From Flavisolibacter amylovorans (GTDB lineage Bacteria > Bacteroidota > Bacteroidia > Chitinophagales > Chitinophagaceae): DNA of 64,000 bases. The notes under the pieces were generated by a model. That model saw nothing but the letters and a program-made list of their open reading frames with translations, did no database searches and had not been told where the DNA came from. Where the stretch lies: NCBI RefSeq assembly GCF_039541815.1, contig NZ_BAABGY010000016.1, positions 1 to 64,000 of the forward strand, given 5' to 3'. Below are positions 41,475-53,735 of this stretch, piece by piece (the first letter of the stretch is position 1; each line of letters starts with the position of its first letter). The translations under genes were made by a program, and so were the position numbers.

Positions 41475-44435
41475 ATGAAAACCGTTGGTCCAAACACTAC
41501 CTCCCTGCTGCATCCGGCGTTTCCACATGCCGACCTCGGCATTGGCTTGCCCGAGCACCGGATCTTTTTCCAGACCGATGCCGCCGGGCGCATCGCCGGC
41601 TGCAATGCGCTGCTCCCCGAATTCTTAGGCTCCACCGAAGACGCGCTCCTGCAGCGTCCCTTCGCCGCCTTTGCCGAGGAAGGAGAGCGCGACAAGGCGC
41701 AGCAGCTCCTGGACAGCGCCCTGCAAGGGCAGCCCGACACCGGCTACATCGCCTTTCCTACGCCCGCCGGCCGCAAGCTGGGGCAGGTTACCGTGGTGCC
41801 CATGTTCCAGGACGGACAGCCCTCGGGTCTCTTCGGCTTTATCCACGACGCCACCGACCGCATCGAGAAGACCGTGCGGCTTTTCGAGACCGAGCAGAAA
41901 TTCAAGGCCCTCTTCGACGGCGAGCGCGAATGCGTGAAGCTGCTCGACCCCGCCGCAAGGCTGCTCGAGATCAACGCCAACGGCCTGGCCCTGCTCGAAG
42001 CCGCGGCCGCCCACGAGGTGCTGGGCGCCTGCATTGCCGAACTCGCCCACCCCAACGACCGCGCCGCCTTCGAAAGCCTCCACGCCCGCGTCATGAGCGG
42101 CGCGAGCGACGAGCTGGAGCTGCGCATCCGCACCCTCCGCGGCAACGAGCGCTGGATCGCCTACAGCTCGCAGCCCCTCCGCGACCGCGACGGCGCCATC
42201 TACGCCGCCCTCAGCATCAGCCGCGACATTACCCATCGCCGGCAGGAAGCGGAAGACCGCCGCCTCCAGGAAGAAGCCCTGCGCATCTCCAATGAGCGCT
42301 ACCAGTTCGTGGCCCAGGCTACCAGCGACGTACTCTGGGACTGGAACCTGGCCACCGGCGAACTCTATACCAACCAGTCCTTTGCACGCGTACTCGGTCA
42401 TACCCCCGCCGATGGCGTCAGCGTCAGCGAAGTCTGGCGCGACAACCTGCACCCCGACGACCACGCCCGCGTGCTGCGCGAGCAGAAGCGCGCCATCTGC
42501 GATCCCGAAGTGCATTTCTGGGAAGACCACTACCGCTTCCTCAAGCCCGGTGGCGAAACCGTTTACCTGGCCGACCGCGCCATCATCATCCGCAATGCCG
42601 AAGGCCGCGCCCTCCGCATGACGGGCGCCGCCCACGACGTGACGCGACAGAAAGAAGTAGAGCTGCGCCTCGAGCGCAACGAGCGCCGCTTCCGCGCCAT
42701 CGTACAGTCGGGCCTCGACGTAGTGGTGCTCCTCGACCATCGCTTCACCATCACCTACATCAGCCCCAACGCCCTTGTGCTGAGTGGCTACTCCGCCGAC
42801 GAGCTGCTTGGCGTGCTCGGATTCGATGCCCTCCACCCGCAGGACCTTGCGCCCGTATTCACCGCCGGGCAAGCGATCCTGCGGCAGCCTAACGTGGTGC
42901 TGCCGCCGTTCCGGCTCCGCATCAAGGACGGCTCCTACCGCTGGATCGAGGCAACGCTTTCCAACCACCTGTCCGACCCCGACATCGACGCCATTGTCAT
43001 CAACCTGCGCGACATCACGGCAAAGAAGCGCGCGGAAGACGAAGCCCACCGGCTCACCCTCGTGGCCGAGCGCACGTCCAACTGCGTCATCATCAGCGAT
43101 GCGGAGCACCGCATCACCTGGGTCAACAAGGCATTCACCGACCTGCTCGAATACAGCTCCGAAGAAGTGATCGGGCAACAGGCCGCGACGCTTTTCAACG
43201 GCCCCGAAAGCGACCCGGCTACGGTAGGCTATATCCACGACCAGCTGTCGCGGAACCAGCCCTTCGCCTGCGAGCTCGTGCACTATACACGTTCCGGCAA
43301 ACCTTACTGGATGGAAGTGGAAGGACAACCCATCTTCGACGAGAAGGGTGCGCTGCTGCAATACTTCGCGCTGCTCACCGACATCACGGAGCGTAAGGCT
43401 ATCGAAGAGGCGATCCGGCTGTCGGAAGAAAAATACAAGCTGCTCTTCTACGAGAGCCCGATGCCCAACTGGATCTTTCGCAAGGACGACCTGCGCTTCG
43501 TAGAGGTCAACGATGCGGCGATCGGACACTATGGCTACAGCCGCGAACAGTTCCTGTCGATGACCGTGCTGGACCTGCAACCTCCTTCGGAGCGTGCCCG
43601 CGTGGAGCGCCTGCTGCGGGCAACGCCGGAGGTGATCGCAGCCGAGATGCTGCCCGTGAGCCGCCACCTGCGGCACGACGGGTCGGAGATCTTCGTGGAG
43701 CTCACCACCCACGGCATCTACCTCGAGAGCGGCTACCACGTGATGGTGATCGTAAACGACGTAACGGAACAGCGGACGCTGGAGCAGCAGGTACTCGAAG
43801 AGAAGATCGGCGCGCAGAAAGAGATCGCCAAGGCCATCATCAACACGCAGGAAAAAGAGCGCAGCGAGATCGGCAAGGAGCTGCACGACAACGTGAACCA
43901 GATCCTCACCACCACCAAGCTCTATATCGAGAACATCCGCTACTACCCCGAGCAGCGCGACACCTTCGTGGAGAAGAGCGCCGCCCTGCTGCAAAAGGCC
44001 ATCTCCGAGATCCGCGGCCTCTCCAAGGCCCTCGTAACGCCGGTGATCTACGACATCGGCTTCCGTGCCACCCTCGAGGAGCTCATCGAGCACTACCGTA
44101 ACCTCCAGCTCTTCGACCTCGAGCTGCACTTCGAGGTGGACGAGGCGGAGATCGAGAACGGCCTGCGCCTGACCATCTACCGCATCCTGCAGGAGCAGCT
44201 GAACAACATCGTGAAGCATGCCCGCGCCCGCAGCGTGCAGATCCGGCTGCGCCGCGCCGGCAACGCGCTGCACATCTGCATCGCCGACGACGGTGTCGGC
44301 TTCGACCCGCGCCAGAAGCGCCATGGCCTCGGCCTCAGCAACATGATGAACCGCATCGAGGTCTTCAAAGGCTCCTTCGAGATCAGGAGCGCCGAGGGCG
44401 AAGGCTGCGAGATCTGCATCCGCTTTCCGATGTGA
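41475..44435 (+). CDS. Multi-PAS sensor histidine kinase (HisKA_3 type)
   Basis: This protein of about 986 aa has no signal peptide or membrane segment, so it is a cytoplasmic sensor. I see six PAS-type domains in tandem, ending at characteristic D-I-T-x-R/K, D-V-T-x-Q or D-A-T-D-R motifs: roughly 10-120, 135-250, 265-385, 390-510, 515-635 and 640-765. A HisKA_3 dimerisation domain with the phospho-acceptor His in IGKELHDNVNQ (about 845-855 in the longer form) follows, then an HATPase domain with N-N-I-V-K-H, D-D-G-V-G-F and G-L-G-L-S-N boxes. Start MKTVG at 41475 is preferred over 41427 because a promoter box lies at 41431. Kinases of this class pair with NarL/LuxR regulators; none is adjacent. 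Confidence 0.9.
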   Translation: MKTVGPNTTSLLHPAFPHADLGIGLPEHRIFFQTDAAGRIAGCNALLPEFLGSTEDALLQRPFAAFAEEGERDKAQQLLDSALQGQPDTGYIAFPTPAGRKLGQVTVVPMFQDGQPSGLFGFIHDATDRIEKTVRLFETEQKFKALFDGERECVKLLDPAARLLEINANGLALLEAAAAHEVLGACIAELAHPNDRAAFESLHARVMSGASDELELRIRTLRGNERWIAYSSQPLRDRDGAIYAALSISRDITHRRQEAEDRRLQEEALRISNERYQFVAQATSDVLWDWNLATGELYTNQSFARVLGHTPADGVSVSEVWRDNLHPDDHARVLREQKRAICDPEVHFWEDHYRFLKPGGETVYLADRAIIIRNAEGRALRMTGAAHDVTRQKEVELRLERNERRFRAIVQSGLDVVVLLDHRFTITYISPNALVLSGYSADELLGVLGFDALHPQDLAPVFTAGQAILRQPNVVLPPFRLRIKDGSYRWIEATLSNHLSDPDIDAIVINLRDITAKKRAEDEAHRLTLVAERTSNCVIISDAEHRITWVNKAFTDLLEYSSEEVIGQQAATLFNGPESDPATVGYIHDQLSRNQPFACELVHYTRSGKPYWMEVEGQPIFDEKGALLQYFALLTDITERKAIEEAIRLSEEKYKLLFYESPMPNWIFRKDDLRFVEVNDAAIGHYGYSREQFLSMTVLDLQPPSERARVERLLRATPEVIAAEMLPVSRHLRHDGSEIFVELTTHGIYLESGYHVMVIVNDVTEQRTLEQQVLEEKIGAQKEIAKAIINTQEKERSEIGKELHDNVNQILTTTKLYIENIRYYPEQRDTFVEKSAALLQKAISEIRGLSKALVTPVIYDIGFRATLEELIEHYRNLQLFDLELHFEVDEAEIENGLRLTIYRILQEQLNNIVKHARARSVQIRLRRAGNALHICIADDGVGFDPRQKRHGLGLSNMMNRIEVFKGSFEIRSAEGEGCEICIRFPM

Positions 44436-44708
44436 GGAGGATCTCAGATCTCAGATGTGTGATCTCAGATGTATTGCTGACGCGCGACACGAGAGAAGGA
44501 ACGCAGATTTGACGGATTTGATACGATGTGCGCGGATGGTTGCTTGCTGCACTTCAGCCTCCGCGTCTGTGCAGCACGCCCAGGTAAGATGTTTCGGTAC
44601 GATAAGAAATGCCGCACAGAAACGACCGTTACAAATAGACCAATAAACAATTCTCTCCTTAGCGAATACCTTAGCTTCTTAGCTCCTTAGCGGTTCAAAT
44701 CCCTTCTT
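44436..44708. other. Repeat-rich convergent intergenic region
   Basis: The region holds ATCTCAGAT-type words (44450-44475), a CCAATAAAC run and CTTAGC repeats (44640-44695), and no gene. It lies between the kinase and the convergent serine hydrolase. No clear terminator hairpin with a T-run was found. Confidence 0.45.
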
Positions 44709-45752
44709 TTACTTCTCTCGCCTTCCCAGCCCACCATCGATCTCTGCCAGGATCTTCCGGAATACCGGCATTACGCGCGGGCCGGCGCTCTGCACGGCCA
44801 GCACGCCGTAGTAGCCGCGCCCGAGGTCGATCCAGGGTGTGAAGCCGAAGGCGCCGGGCGAAGTGTTGATGGTGAACGAGGGCTCCCGGATGATCCAGTT
44901 GCCGATACCGTAGCGCGGATCGCGGTCCGTGCCGAACAGGGTCTTGTATTTCGTGAACGGGCTGTACCCGATGGCCGCGCCGCCGGTCTGGTCGGCGAGC
45001 AGCTCCCGTACTTCTACGGGAGACAGCAACACCGTATCGCCGATGCGCCCGCCGGCCGCGAGCATCCGGAGCAGCTTCAGGTAGTCCGACGCGCTGCTGG
45101 TAACGCCGCCGGCCACGCGGGGCGCCGCCCCGATGCGGTACCCGCCGTAGTACGTATGCCGCAGGCCCAGCGGCCGTATCACCCGCTCCTCGAAGAGCTG
45201 GTGCCAGCCCTTGCCCGATGCCACCTCGCACATGCGCCCCACCACCTGCATGCCGATGCCGCCATAGTTCAGCTGCGCACCGGGCGCCGCCGCCAGCGGC
45301 TCCTCCGCGATGCGGTCCACCATCGCCGCGAAGCCTTCCCGCCGGTACTTCATGAATTCGTCCAGCTCCTCCGACCCGCCCGCGAATCCAGCCGTTAGCG
45401 CGAAGCACTGCCGCAGGGTGATGTCTTTCTTATCGGGCCGGTTGAAGGAAGGAAGATACTTCGAGACCTTATCGTCGAGGGAGAGGGTGCCGTCGTGCAC
45501 GAGCGTCATCAGCAGCACGCCCGCATACCACTTCGAGGCCGATGCAATGGGTACCGGCTTGTCGGCAGTGAAGCTGCCCACCGAGTGCGAATAGAGCATT
45601 TGTCCGTCGCGTGCGAGCAGCAGGGTGGCTCCTCCCCCGCGGCCGGAGAGGGCGGCGCGATGCGCCTCGAGCAGGCTGTCGAGCGCCCGCGCGGGCAACT
45701 GGGCATGGAGCAGGGAGCTGCAGCAAAGCAGCAGGGGAAGCAGGTATCTCAT
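44709..45752 (-). CDS. Serine hydrolase, class C beta-lactamase/penicillin-binding family
   Basis: This 347-aa exported protein has a signal peptide at about 1-18 (ending LLHAQ). The serine-nucleophile motif S-A-S-K (about 70-73, in IASASKWYAG) matches S-x-x-K of the beta-lactamase fold. The second motif position reads N-Y-G-G, where Y-x-N is usual, and no clear K/H-T-G is visible near the C-terminus (G-F-T-P instead). It is therefore unlikely to be an effective beta-lactamase; an esterase or peptidase role is more plausible. Its neighbour upstream on the same strand, 77 bases away, is an M61 peptidase. Confidence 0.82.
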   Translation of the reverse strand: MRYLLPLLLCCSSLLHAQLPARALDSLLEAHRAALSGRGGGATLLLARDGQMLYSHSVGSFTADKPVPIASASKWYAGVLLMTLVHDGTLSLDDKVSKYLPSFNRPDKKDITLRQCFALTAGFAGGSEELDEFMKYRREGFAAMVDRIAEEPLAAAPGAQLNYGGIGMQVVGRMCEVASGKGWHQLFEERVIRPLGLRHTYYGGYRIGAAPRVAGGVTSSASDYLKLLRMLAAGGRIGDTVLLSPVEVRELLADQTGGAAIGYSPFTKYKTLFGTDRDPRYGIGNWIIREPSFTINTSPGAFGFTPWIDLGRGYYGVLAVQSAGPRVMPVFRKILAEIDGGLGRREK

Positions 45753-45829
45753 GGAACGGCTTATCCTCCTCAGATGGCCGGGAGCGTAGTTCGTTTAATC
45801 GCACCTGCAGGAATCGATGCGGCTGCGGC

Positions 45830-47473
45830 TCAACGGACCGCCTTCAGCTGCGGCACCGGGATGCCGACGGCGGCCTTCGGCACGTAGGAGATCGTTTGCA
45901 GCCCGCCTTTGCCGTCTTCCACCTTCAGGGTCACCGGGCGCGACGTGTCGTTGTTCGTGATGCTCCAGCCCTGCAGCACCATGCCGTTGCGGAGCCCGGC
46001 CTGCCAGGCCGCACTTTCCGCCACCACGCCTTCCACGGAGCCGCCTTTTCGCAGCGAGCCCGTCTGGAAACCCAGCGTAAACGGGTGAACCGTCTCCGTA
46101 GAAATGCGGTACCCGCCCAGCGCGGGATGTTCCGCCGAAGGCACAGGCCCACCGTCCACGATGGTTTTCTGAAAGACGTCGCGCATGTCGGCCACACCCA
46201 TCGCCTGCGCCGTTTGTACCAGCAGCGAATCGTTGATGTCCTTCCCGGCGCGGAACGCAGCGCGCAGCGAAAATAACAGGTCGTCGAGCGACTGCCGGCC
46301 GCCGCTCGCGGAGCTGATGGTCGCATCGAGCCAATAGGCGAAGGAAGCGCCCTTTACATAAGGCAGGCGCTGCGAGTACGGGTTATCCCAATAGTGTGCG
46401 CTCAGGAAGGAGCGTGGCTCGCGGGCCAACGGCGACGTATGGTATGCATGAAAAAGCCGGTTGAGCTGCGTCACGTACTCCGTTGTATCGATAAGGCCGG
46501 TGCGCCAGAGCATCTTGAAGGTGTAGTATTCGGTGAAGCCCTCGGAAAACCATTTCTGATCGTTCTCCGGTCCAACCAGCGTCAGGTCGATGCCGATCCA
46601 GCGGTGAAAGTACTCGTGTGCGAGGATCGACAGCAGCGACACATCGACCGGCACTTCCGGCGACATATCGATGAGAAAGGACTGGAACATCGAGTTGCCG
46701 GCGATGGAGGCGCGGCCGTCCGTCGGCGCCAGCGCCACCAGGTAATAGGGCTCGCCCTGATCCTTCCAGAAGGCCCGCTCCGCACTGATGATGCGGGCAG
46801 CGCGCCGGAGGAGCTCGGCATCGGGAAAGTTCCAGTCGCCGCGGATGGCAAAGCGCAGCGGGCGTCCGTCCACGGTCATCTCGTGCAGGCGGAAGTCGCC
46901 CGCCACGAAGAAGGAATTCTCCAGGTCGCCCGCACGCAGCCGTCCCTGCCACGCACGGCTGCCGCAGTGCAGGCTGTTGGCGATCGTCCACCGCGCAGGC
47001 AGTCCCTTCCACGAGAGCTGCAGGCGCACCGTCTGGTCGTCGGGGGTAGCGGGCCGCACAAAGAGCGTATAGCCGCTGAGGCGGATCCAGTTCCAGCGCA
47101 GCACGCCGCGGAAATGCTTTCCGTTCTCATAGGGCCCCGACCAGTCCTGCTGCAGGCGGTAGCGTACGGTAAGGTCGGCGCCTGGCCGGTGGCGGACGAG
47201 GCGGTGCAGCGAGTCTTTCCTGGCTTCGAGGCGGGCTCCGCCGCCCTGCACCTCGAGTGCCGATACGAAGCGGTACAGCTCGTGCTCGCTCCCCCAGGCA
47301 TCGGGCAGGAGGAGCTCGGTGCGGCCCGAGGCATGGCCTTTAAACGACAGGGCCACCTCGAGGGTGGGCTTGGTGCCGGCGGTATCCATCCGGAACGAGT
47401 AAGACCATTGGGGCTGGGCCGCCGCCGTGAGCGTGCAGCAGGCCGCGAGGAGCATCGGGAGGAGGAGCTTCAT
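45830..47473 (-). CDS. M61-family metallopeptidase with PDZ domain
   Basis: This 547-aa exported peptidase of the glycyl-aminopeptidase (M61) family has a signal peptide at about 1-19 (ending TAAAQ). An N-terminal beta-rich domain is followed by the gluzincin zinc motif HEYFH (about residue 287) in AHEYFHRWIGID and the third ligand Glu in SEGFTEYY (about 306). A PDZ domain lies near the C-terminus (about 450-525). Length is slightly below the family's usual 600 or so. It acts in the periplasm or outside the cell; the substrate is unknown. A minus-strand TAnnTTTG box lies 20 bases before the ATG, so this gene probably heads a two-gene unit with the serine hydrolase. Confidence 0.9.
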   Translation of the reverse strand: MKLLLPMLLAACCTLTAAAQPQWSYSFRMDTAGTKPTLEVALSFKGHASGRTELLLPDAWGSEHELYRFVSALEVQGGGARLEARKDSLHRLVRHRPGADLTVRYRLQQDWSGPYENGKHFRGVLRWNWIRLSGYTLFVRPATPDDQTVRLQLSWKGLPARWTIANSLHCGSRAWQGRLRAGDLENSFFVAGDFRLHEMTVDGRPLRFAIRGDWNFPDAELLRRAARIISAERAFWKDQGEPYYLVALAPTDGRASIAGNSMFQSFLIDMSPEVPVDVSLLSILAHEYFHRWIGIDLTLVGPENDQKWFSEGFTEYYTFKMLWRTGLIDTTEYVTQLNRLFHAYHTSPLAREPRSFLSAHYWDNPYSQRLPYVKGASFAYWLDATISSASGGRQSLDDLLFSLRAAFRAGKDINDSLLVQTAQAMGVADMRDVFQKTIVDGGPVPSAEHPALGGYRISTETVHPFTLGFQTGSLRKGGSVEGVVAESAAWQAGLRNGMVLQGWSITNNDTSRPVTLKVEDGKGGLQTISYVPKAAVGIPVPQLKAVR

Positions 47474-47492
47474 CAGGGAACCGTTAAGTTCC

Positions 47493-47500
47493 CAAACCTA
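47493..47500 (-). promoter_or_regulatory. -7 box (TAGGTTTG) of the M61 peptidase gene
   Basis: An exact TAnnTTTG match on the minus strand, 20 bases before the ATG at 47473, implying a very short leader. No -33 TTG at the usual spacing. Confidence 0.45.
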
Positions 47501-47575
47501 GCGGATTAGGCAACGCGCCGGCGGCCGCGGTGCATGAACTGCCCGGAACACCGGGTGAACGGGAGCGGCGGGCCC

Positions 47576-48154
47576 TCAGGCGCCGAACATCCTGTTGATG
47601 GCCTCCGCCATATCCGCAGGGGCGAGCCGGACGATACCTGCAAGCCGGTCGACCGCTCCCTGTGGCATATACGAGACCTGGGCGGTCGCCGGCTCCTGCG
47701 CCAGCACCGTGCCGCCGGCCTCGTGGATCCGGGCGAGCCCGTCCACGCCGTCGAGGTTGGCGCCGGAGAGCAGGAGGCCAGCCGCGCGCGTACCGAATAC
47801 GTCGGCTGCCGTGTCGAAGGTGACGTCGATGCTGGGACGGCTGTAGTTCACTTTCTCGGAGCAGTCAAGCGACACGGTGCCGTTGGCTTCGAGTAAGAGG
47901 TGATAACCGGCGGGCGCTATAAGTATTGTTGCTGCATGCAGCGGGTCTTTGTCCTCGGCCTCCCGCACCGGCAGGGCGCAGCGGCTCGCAAGCAGCGCGG
48001 CGAGTTGCGATTCGGCGCGGTTGCGGTGCATCACGATCACGATGGCAAAGGGCAGCCCCTTGCGCAGGCCGGGAAGCAGCGTCAGCAACACCTCCAGGCT
48101 TCCGGCCGATCCGCCGATCACGAGCACTGCCTCGGCTACCCGGTCTTTCGCCAT
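47576..48154 (-). CDS. cheB: CheB-type protein-glutamate methylesterase without receiver domain
   Basis: This 192-aa protein is only the CheB esterase domain; the usual N-terminal receiver is missing. The catalytic triad is recognisable: Ser16 in IGGSAGS, His43 in VMHRN and Asp135 in LSGANLDG. Classical CheB removes methyl groups from chemoreceptors. Here no chemoreceptor, CheA or CheW gene is near, and the neighbours are hybrid kinases, so the substrate may be one of those kinases. It overlaps the end of cheR by 19 bases. Confidence 0.88.
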   Translation of the reverse strand: MAKDRVAEAVLVIGGSAGSLEVLLTLLPGLRKGLPFAIVIVMHRNRAESQLAALLASRCALPVREAEDKDPLHAATILIAPAGYHLLLEANGTVSLDCSEKVNYSRPSIDVTFDTAADVFGTRAAGLLLSGANLDGVDGLARIHEAGGTVLAQEPATAQVSYMPQGAVDRLAGIVRLAPADMAEAINRMFGA

Positions 48155-48945
48155 ATCTTTTCTTTGGTCCAGGGGGTGTAGTGACGGGCCACGGCGGAAA
48201 AGCGCAGGTTCTCCTTGCTGCCGAGGCAGAGAAAGCCGAGCGGCTCGAGGCTGTTGTCGAAGAGCTGCAGCACACGGTCCTGCAGGGGTTTCTCGAAATA
48301 GATCATCACGTTGCGGCAGAGGATGAGCTGAAACTCGTTGAAGGACCGGTCGTGCACGAGGTTGTGGGTGGCGAAGATCATCTTCGACGTGAGCTCGCGG
48401 TCGAAGCGGGCGTGGTCGTAGCGGGCGGTGTAATAGGAAGAGAAGTCGGCGCGCCCGCCCGAGAGCACGTAGTTCTCGGAATGTATCTTCATGTGCGCGA
48501 GCGGGTAGATGCCTTTGCGCGCATACTCGAGGGCGTCGGGGTTGAGGTCGGTGGCATAGAGCAGCGACTTGTGCAGGAGCCCGGCCTCCTTGAGGAGGAT
48601 GGCCATCGAGTACACCTCCTCGCCCGTGGCGCAGCCGGCGTGCCAGATGCGGATGAGCGGATAGGTGGCCAGCACGTTGAGCACGTTTGTGCGCAGCGCC
48701 TCGTAAAAGGCCGGGTCGCGGAACATTTCGGTCACGTTCACCGTGATCTCCTCCACGAAGCGACGGAAGTATTCGGGCTCACTGCGCAGGCGGTAGCGGA
48801 ACTCGGCAAACGAAGGAAAGCGGTCGAGGGTGAACAGGCGCTGCACGCGGCGCTTCAGCGAGGCACGGGCATACTCCGTGAAGTCGTACCCGTAGGTTTC
48901 GAGCAGGTCGTTCAGCAGGATGTCCAGTTCCGCGTCCTTGATCAT
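48136..48945 (-). CDS. cheR: CheR-type protein-glutamate methyltransferase
   Basis: This 269-aa SAM-dependent methyltransferase has the N-terminal helical CheR domain (about 5-60) followed by the Rossmann domain. The SAM motif is in WHAGCATGEEVYS (about 100-112). The conserved E-x-T-V-N-V-T-E-M-F-R-D segment is at about 65-77, and I-L-C-R-N-V-M-I-Y-F at about 208-217. Length is typical. It is coupled to cheB by a 19-base overlap and lies downstream of a receiver and two hybrid kinases. In Bacteroidota such CheR/CheB pairs accompany sensor kinases and probably tune them by methylation (inference). Confidence 0.9.
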   Translation of the reverse strand: MIKDAELDILLNDLLETYGYDFTEYARASLKRRVQRLFTLDRFPSFAEFRYRLRSEPEYFRRFVEEITVNVTEMFRDPAFYEALRTNVLNVLATYPLIRIWHAGCATGEEVYSMAILLKEAGLLHKSLLYATDLNPDALEYARKGIYPLAHMKIHSENYVLSGGRADFSSYYTARYDHARFDRELTSKMIFATHNLVHDRSFNEFQLILCRNVMIYFEKPLQDRVLQLFDNSLEPLGFLCLGSKENLRFSAVARHYTPWTKEKIWRKTG

Positions 48946-48954
48946 GAAGTGTAT

Positions 48955-49161
48955 TGGTCTATTTGTCTATTGGTCTATTAGTAAGGGGTCGCCTCTGTGG
49001 AGGCGCACTGCCGGTTGCTGTCTTTCCTCCCGGCGGGAACCGGGACGCATCATGATGCGTCCTTACCGGCGTTCCATAGGTGGGTAACCCAACCTCCCTG
49101 AACCCTCCTGAACCTTTCTGAACCCTTCATCAGCACATTACCCCATCAGCACATTATCCCA
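48955..49161 (+). repeat. Intergenic repeat element, copy A
   Basis: TATTGGTCTATT-type repeats (48952-48980) are followed by a hairpin GCCTC-TGTG-GAGGC (48991-49004). Then come CACTGCCGGTTGCTGTCTT, the perfect 20-bp palindrome GGACGCATCATGATGCGTCC (49043-49062) and TTACCGGCGTTCCATAG. The element ends with CATCAGCACATTACCCCAT words. It is matched in order by copy B at 49522-49700. The two copies flank the small receiver gene. Confidence 0.75.
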
Positions 49162-49521
49162 TTATTCATATCGCTTCAGTAACCGCAATAATTCGTCCAC
49201 ATCCACGGGCTTGGACACATAAGCATCGGCGCCGGCTTCCAGGACGCGTTCGCGGTCGCCCGTCATAGCCTGGGCGGTGACGGCGATCACGGGGAGGTGG
49301 CGCAGGGCTTCGTCGGCCCGCAGGGCGGCGAGGGCGGCCGTGCCGTCCATTTCGGGCATCATCATGTCCAGCAGCACGGCGCTGATGCCCGGCTCCCGGC
49401 GCAGCACGTCGAAGCCTTCCGGCGCCGAGGGCGCCGACAGCACCTTGTAGCCCCTGGCCTTCAGCACCGCCCCCAGTGCGAAGATGTTACGGGGCTCGTC
49501 GTCGATGATCAGCAGCGTCAT
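49162..49521 (-). CDS. Single-domain response regulator (119 aa)
   Basis: A receiver domain only. It has acidic D-D-E in IIDDEPRN (about 6-8), the phospho-acceptor Asp in VLLDMMMPEMDG (about 53) and Lys in YVSKPVD (about 103). It closely resembles the third receiver domain of the adjacent hybrid kinase (same M-M-P-E-M-D-G, A-V-T-A-x-A-M-x-G-D-R-E and S-K-P-V-D motifs), suggesting it was copied from it. It is flanked on both sides by copies of one intergenic repeat, which separate it from the kinase and from cheR. Confidence 0.88.
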   Translation of the reverse strand: MTLLIIDDEPRNIFALGAVLKARGYKVLSAPSAPEGFDVLRREPGISAVLLDMMMPEMDGTAALAALRADEALRHLPVIAVTAQAMTGDRERVLEAGADAYVSKPVDVDELLRLLKRYE

Positions 49522-49700
49522 TTGTTTATTGGTCTATTTGTTATTTGTAAGGGGTCGCCTCTGCGGGAGCGTACTACCGGTTGCTGTCTTTGCTCCGGGC
49601 GCCGAGTCGGGACGCCTCATGATGCGTCCTTACCGGTGTTCCATAGTTGGGTGCACCCAACCTCCAAAACCCTTGCTTCGCACATTACCCCATTAGCACA
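49522..49700 (+). repeat. Intergenic repeat element, copy B
   Basis: The layout is the same as copy A: TTTATTGGTCTATTTG, GGGGTCGCCTCTGCGGGAGCG, ACCGGTTGCTGTCTT, then GGACGCCTCATGATGCGTCC (one mismatch from a perfect palindrome) and TTACCGGTGTTCCATAG. It ends with ACATTACCCCATTAGCACATTATTCAT. Confidence 0.75.

Positions 49701-53731
<4,031 letters not shown>

Positions 53732-53735
<4 letters not shown>

Noticed and set aside
44709..45752. Calling the serine hydrolase a beta-lactamase resistance gene
   Set aside because: Only S-x-x-K is intact; the second and third class C motifs are not recognisable.
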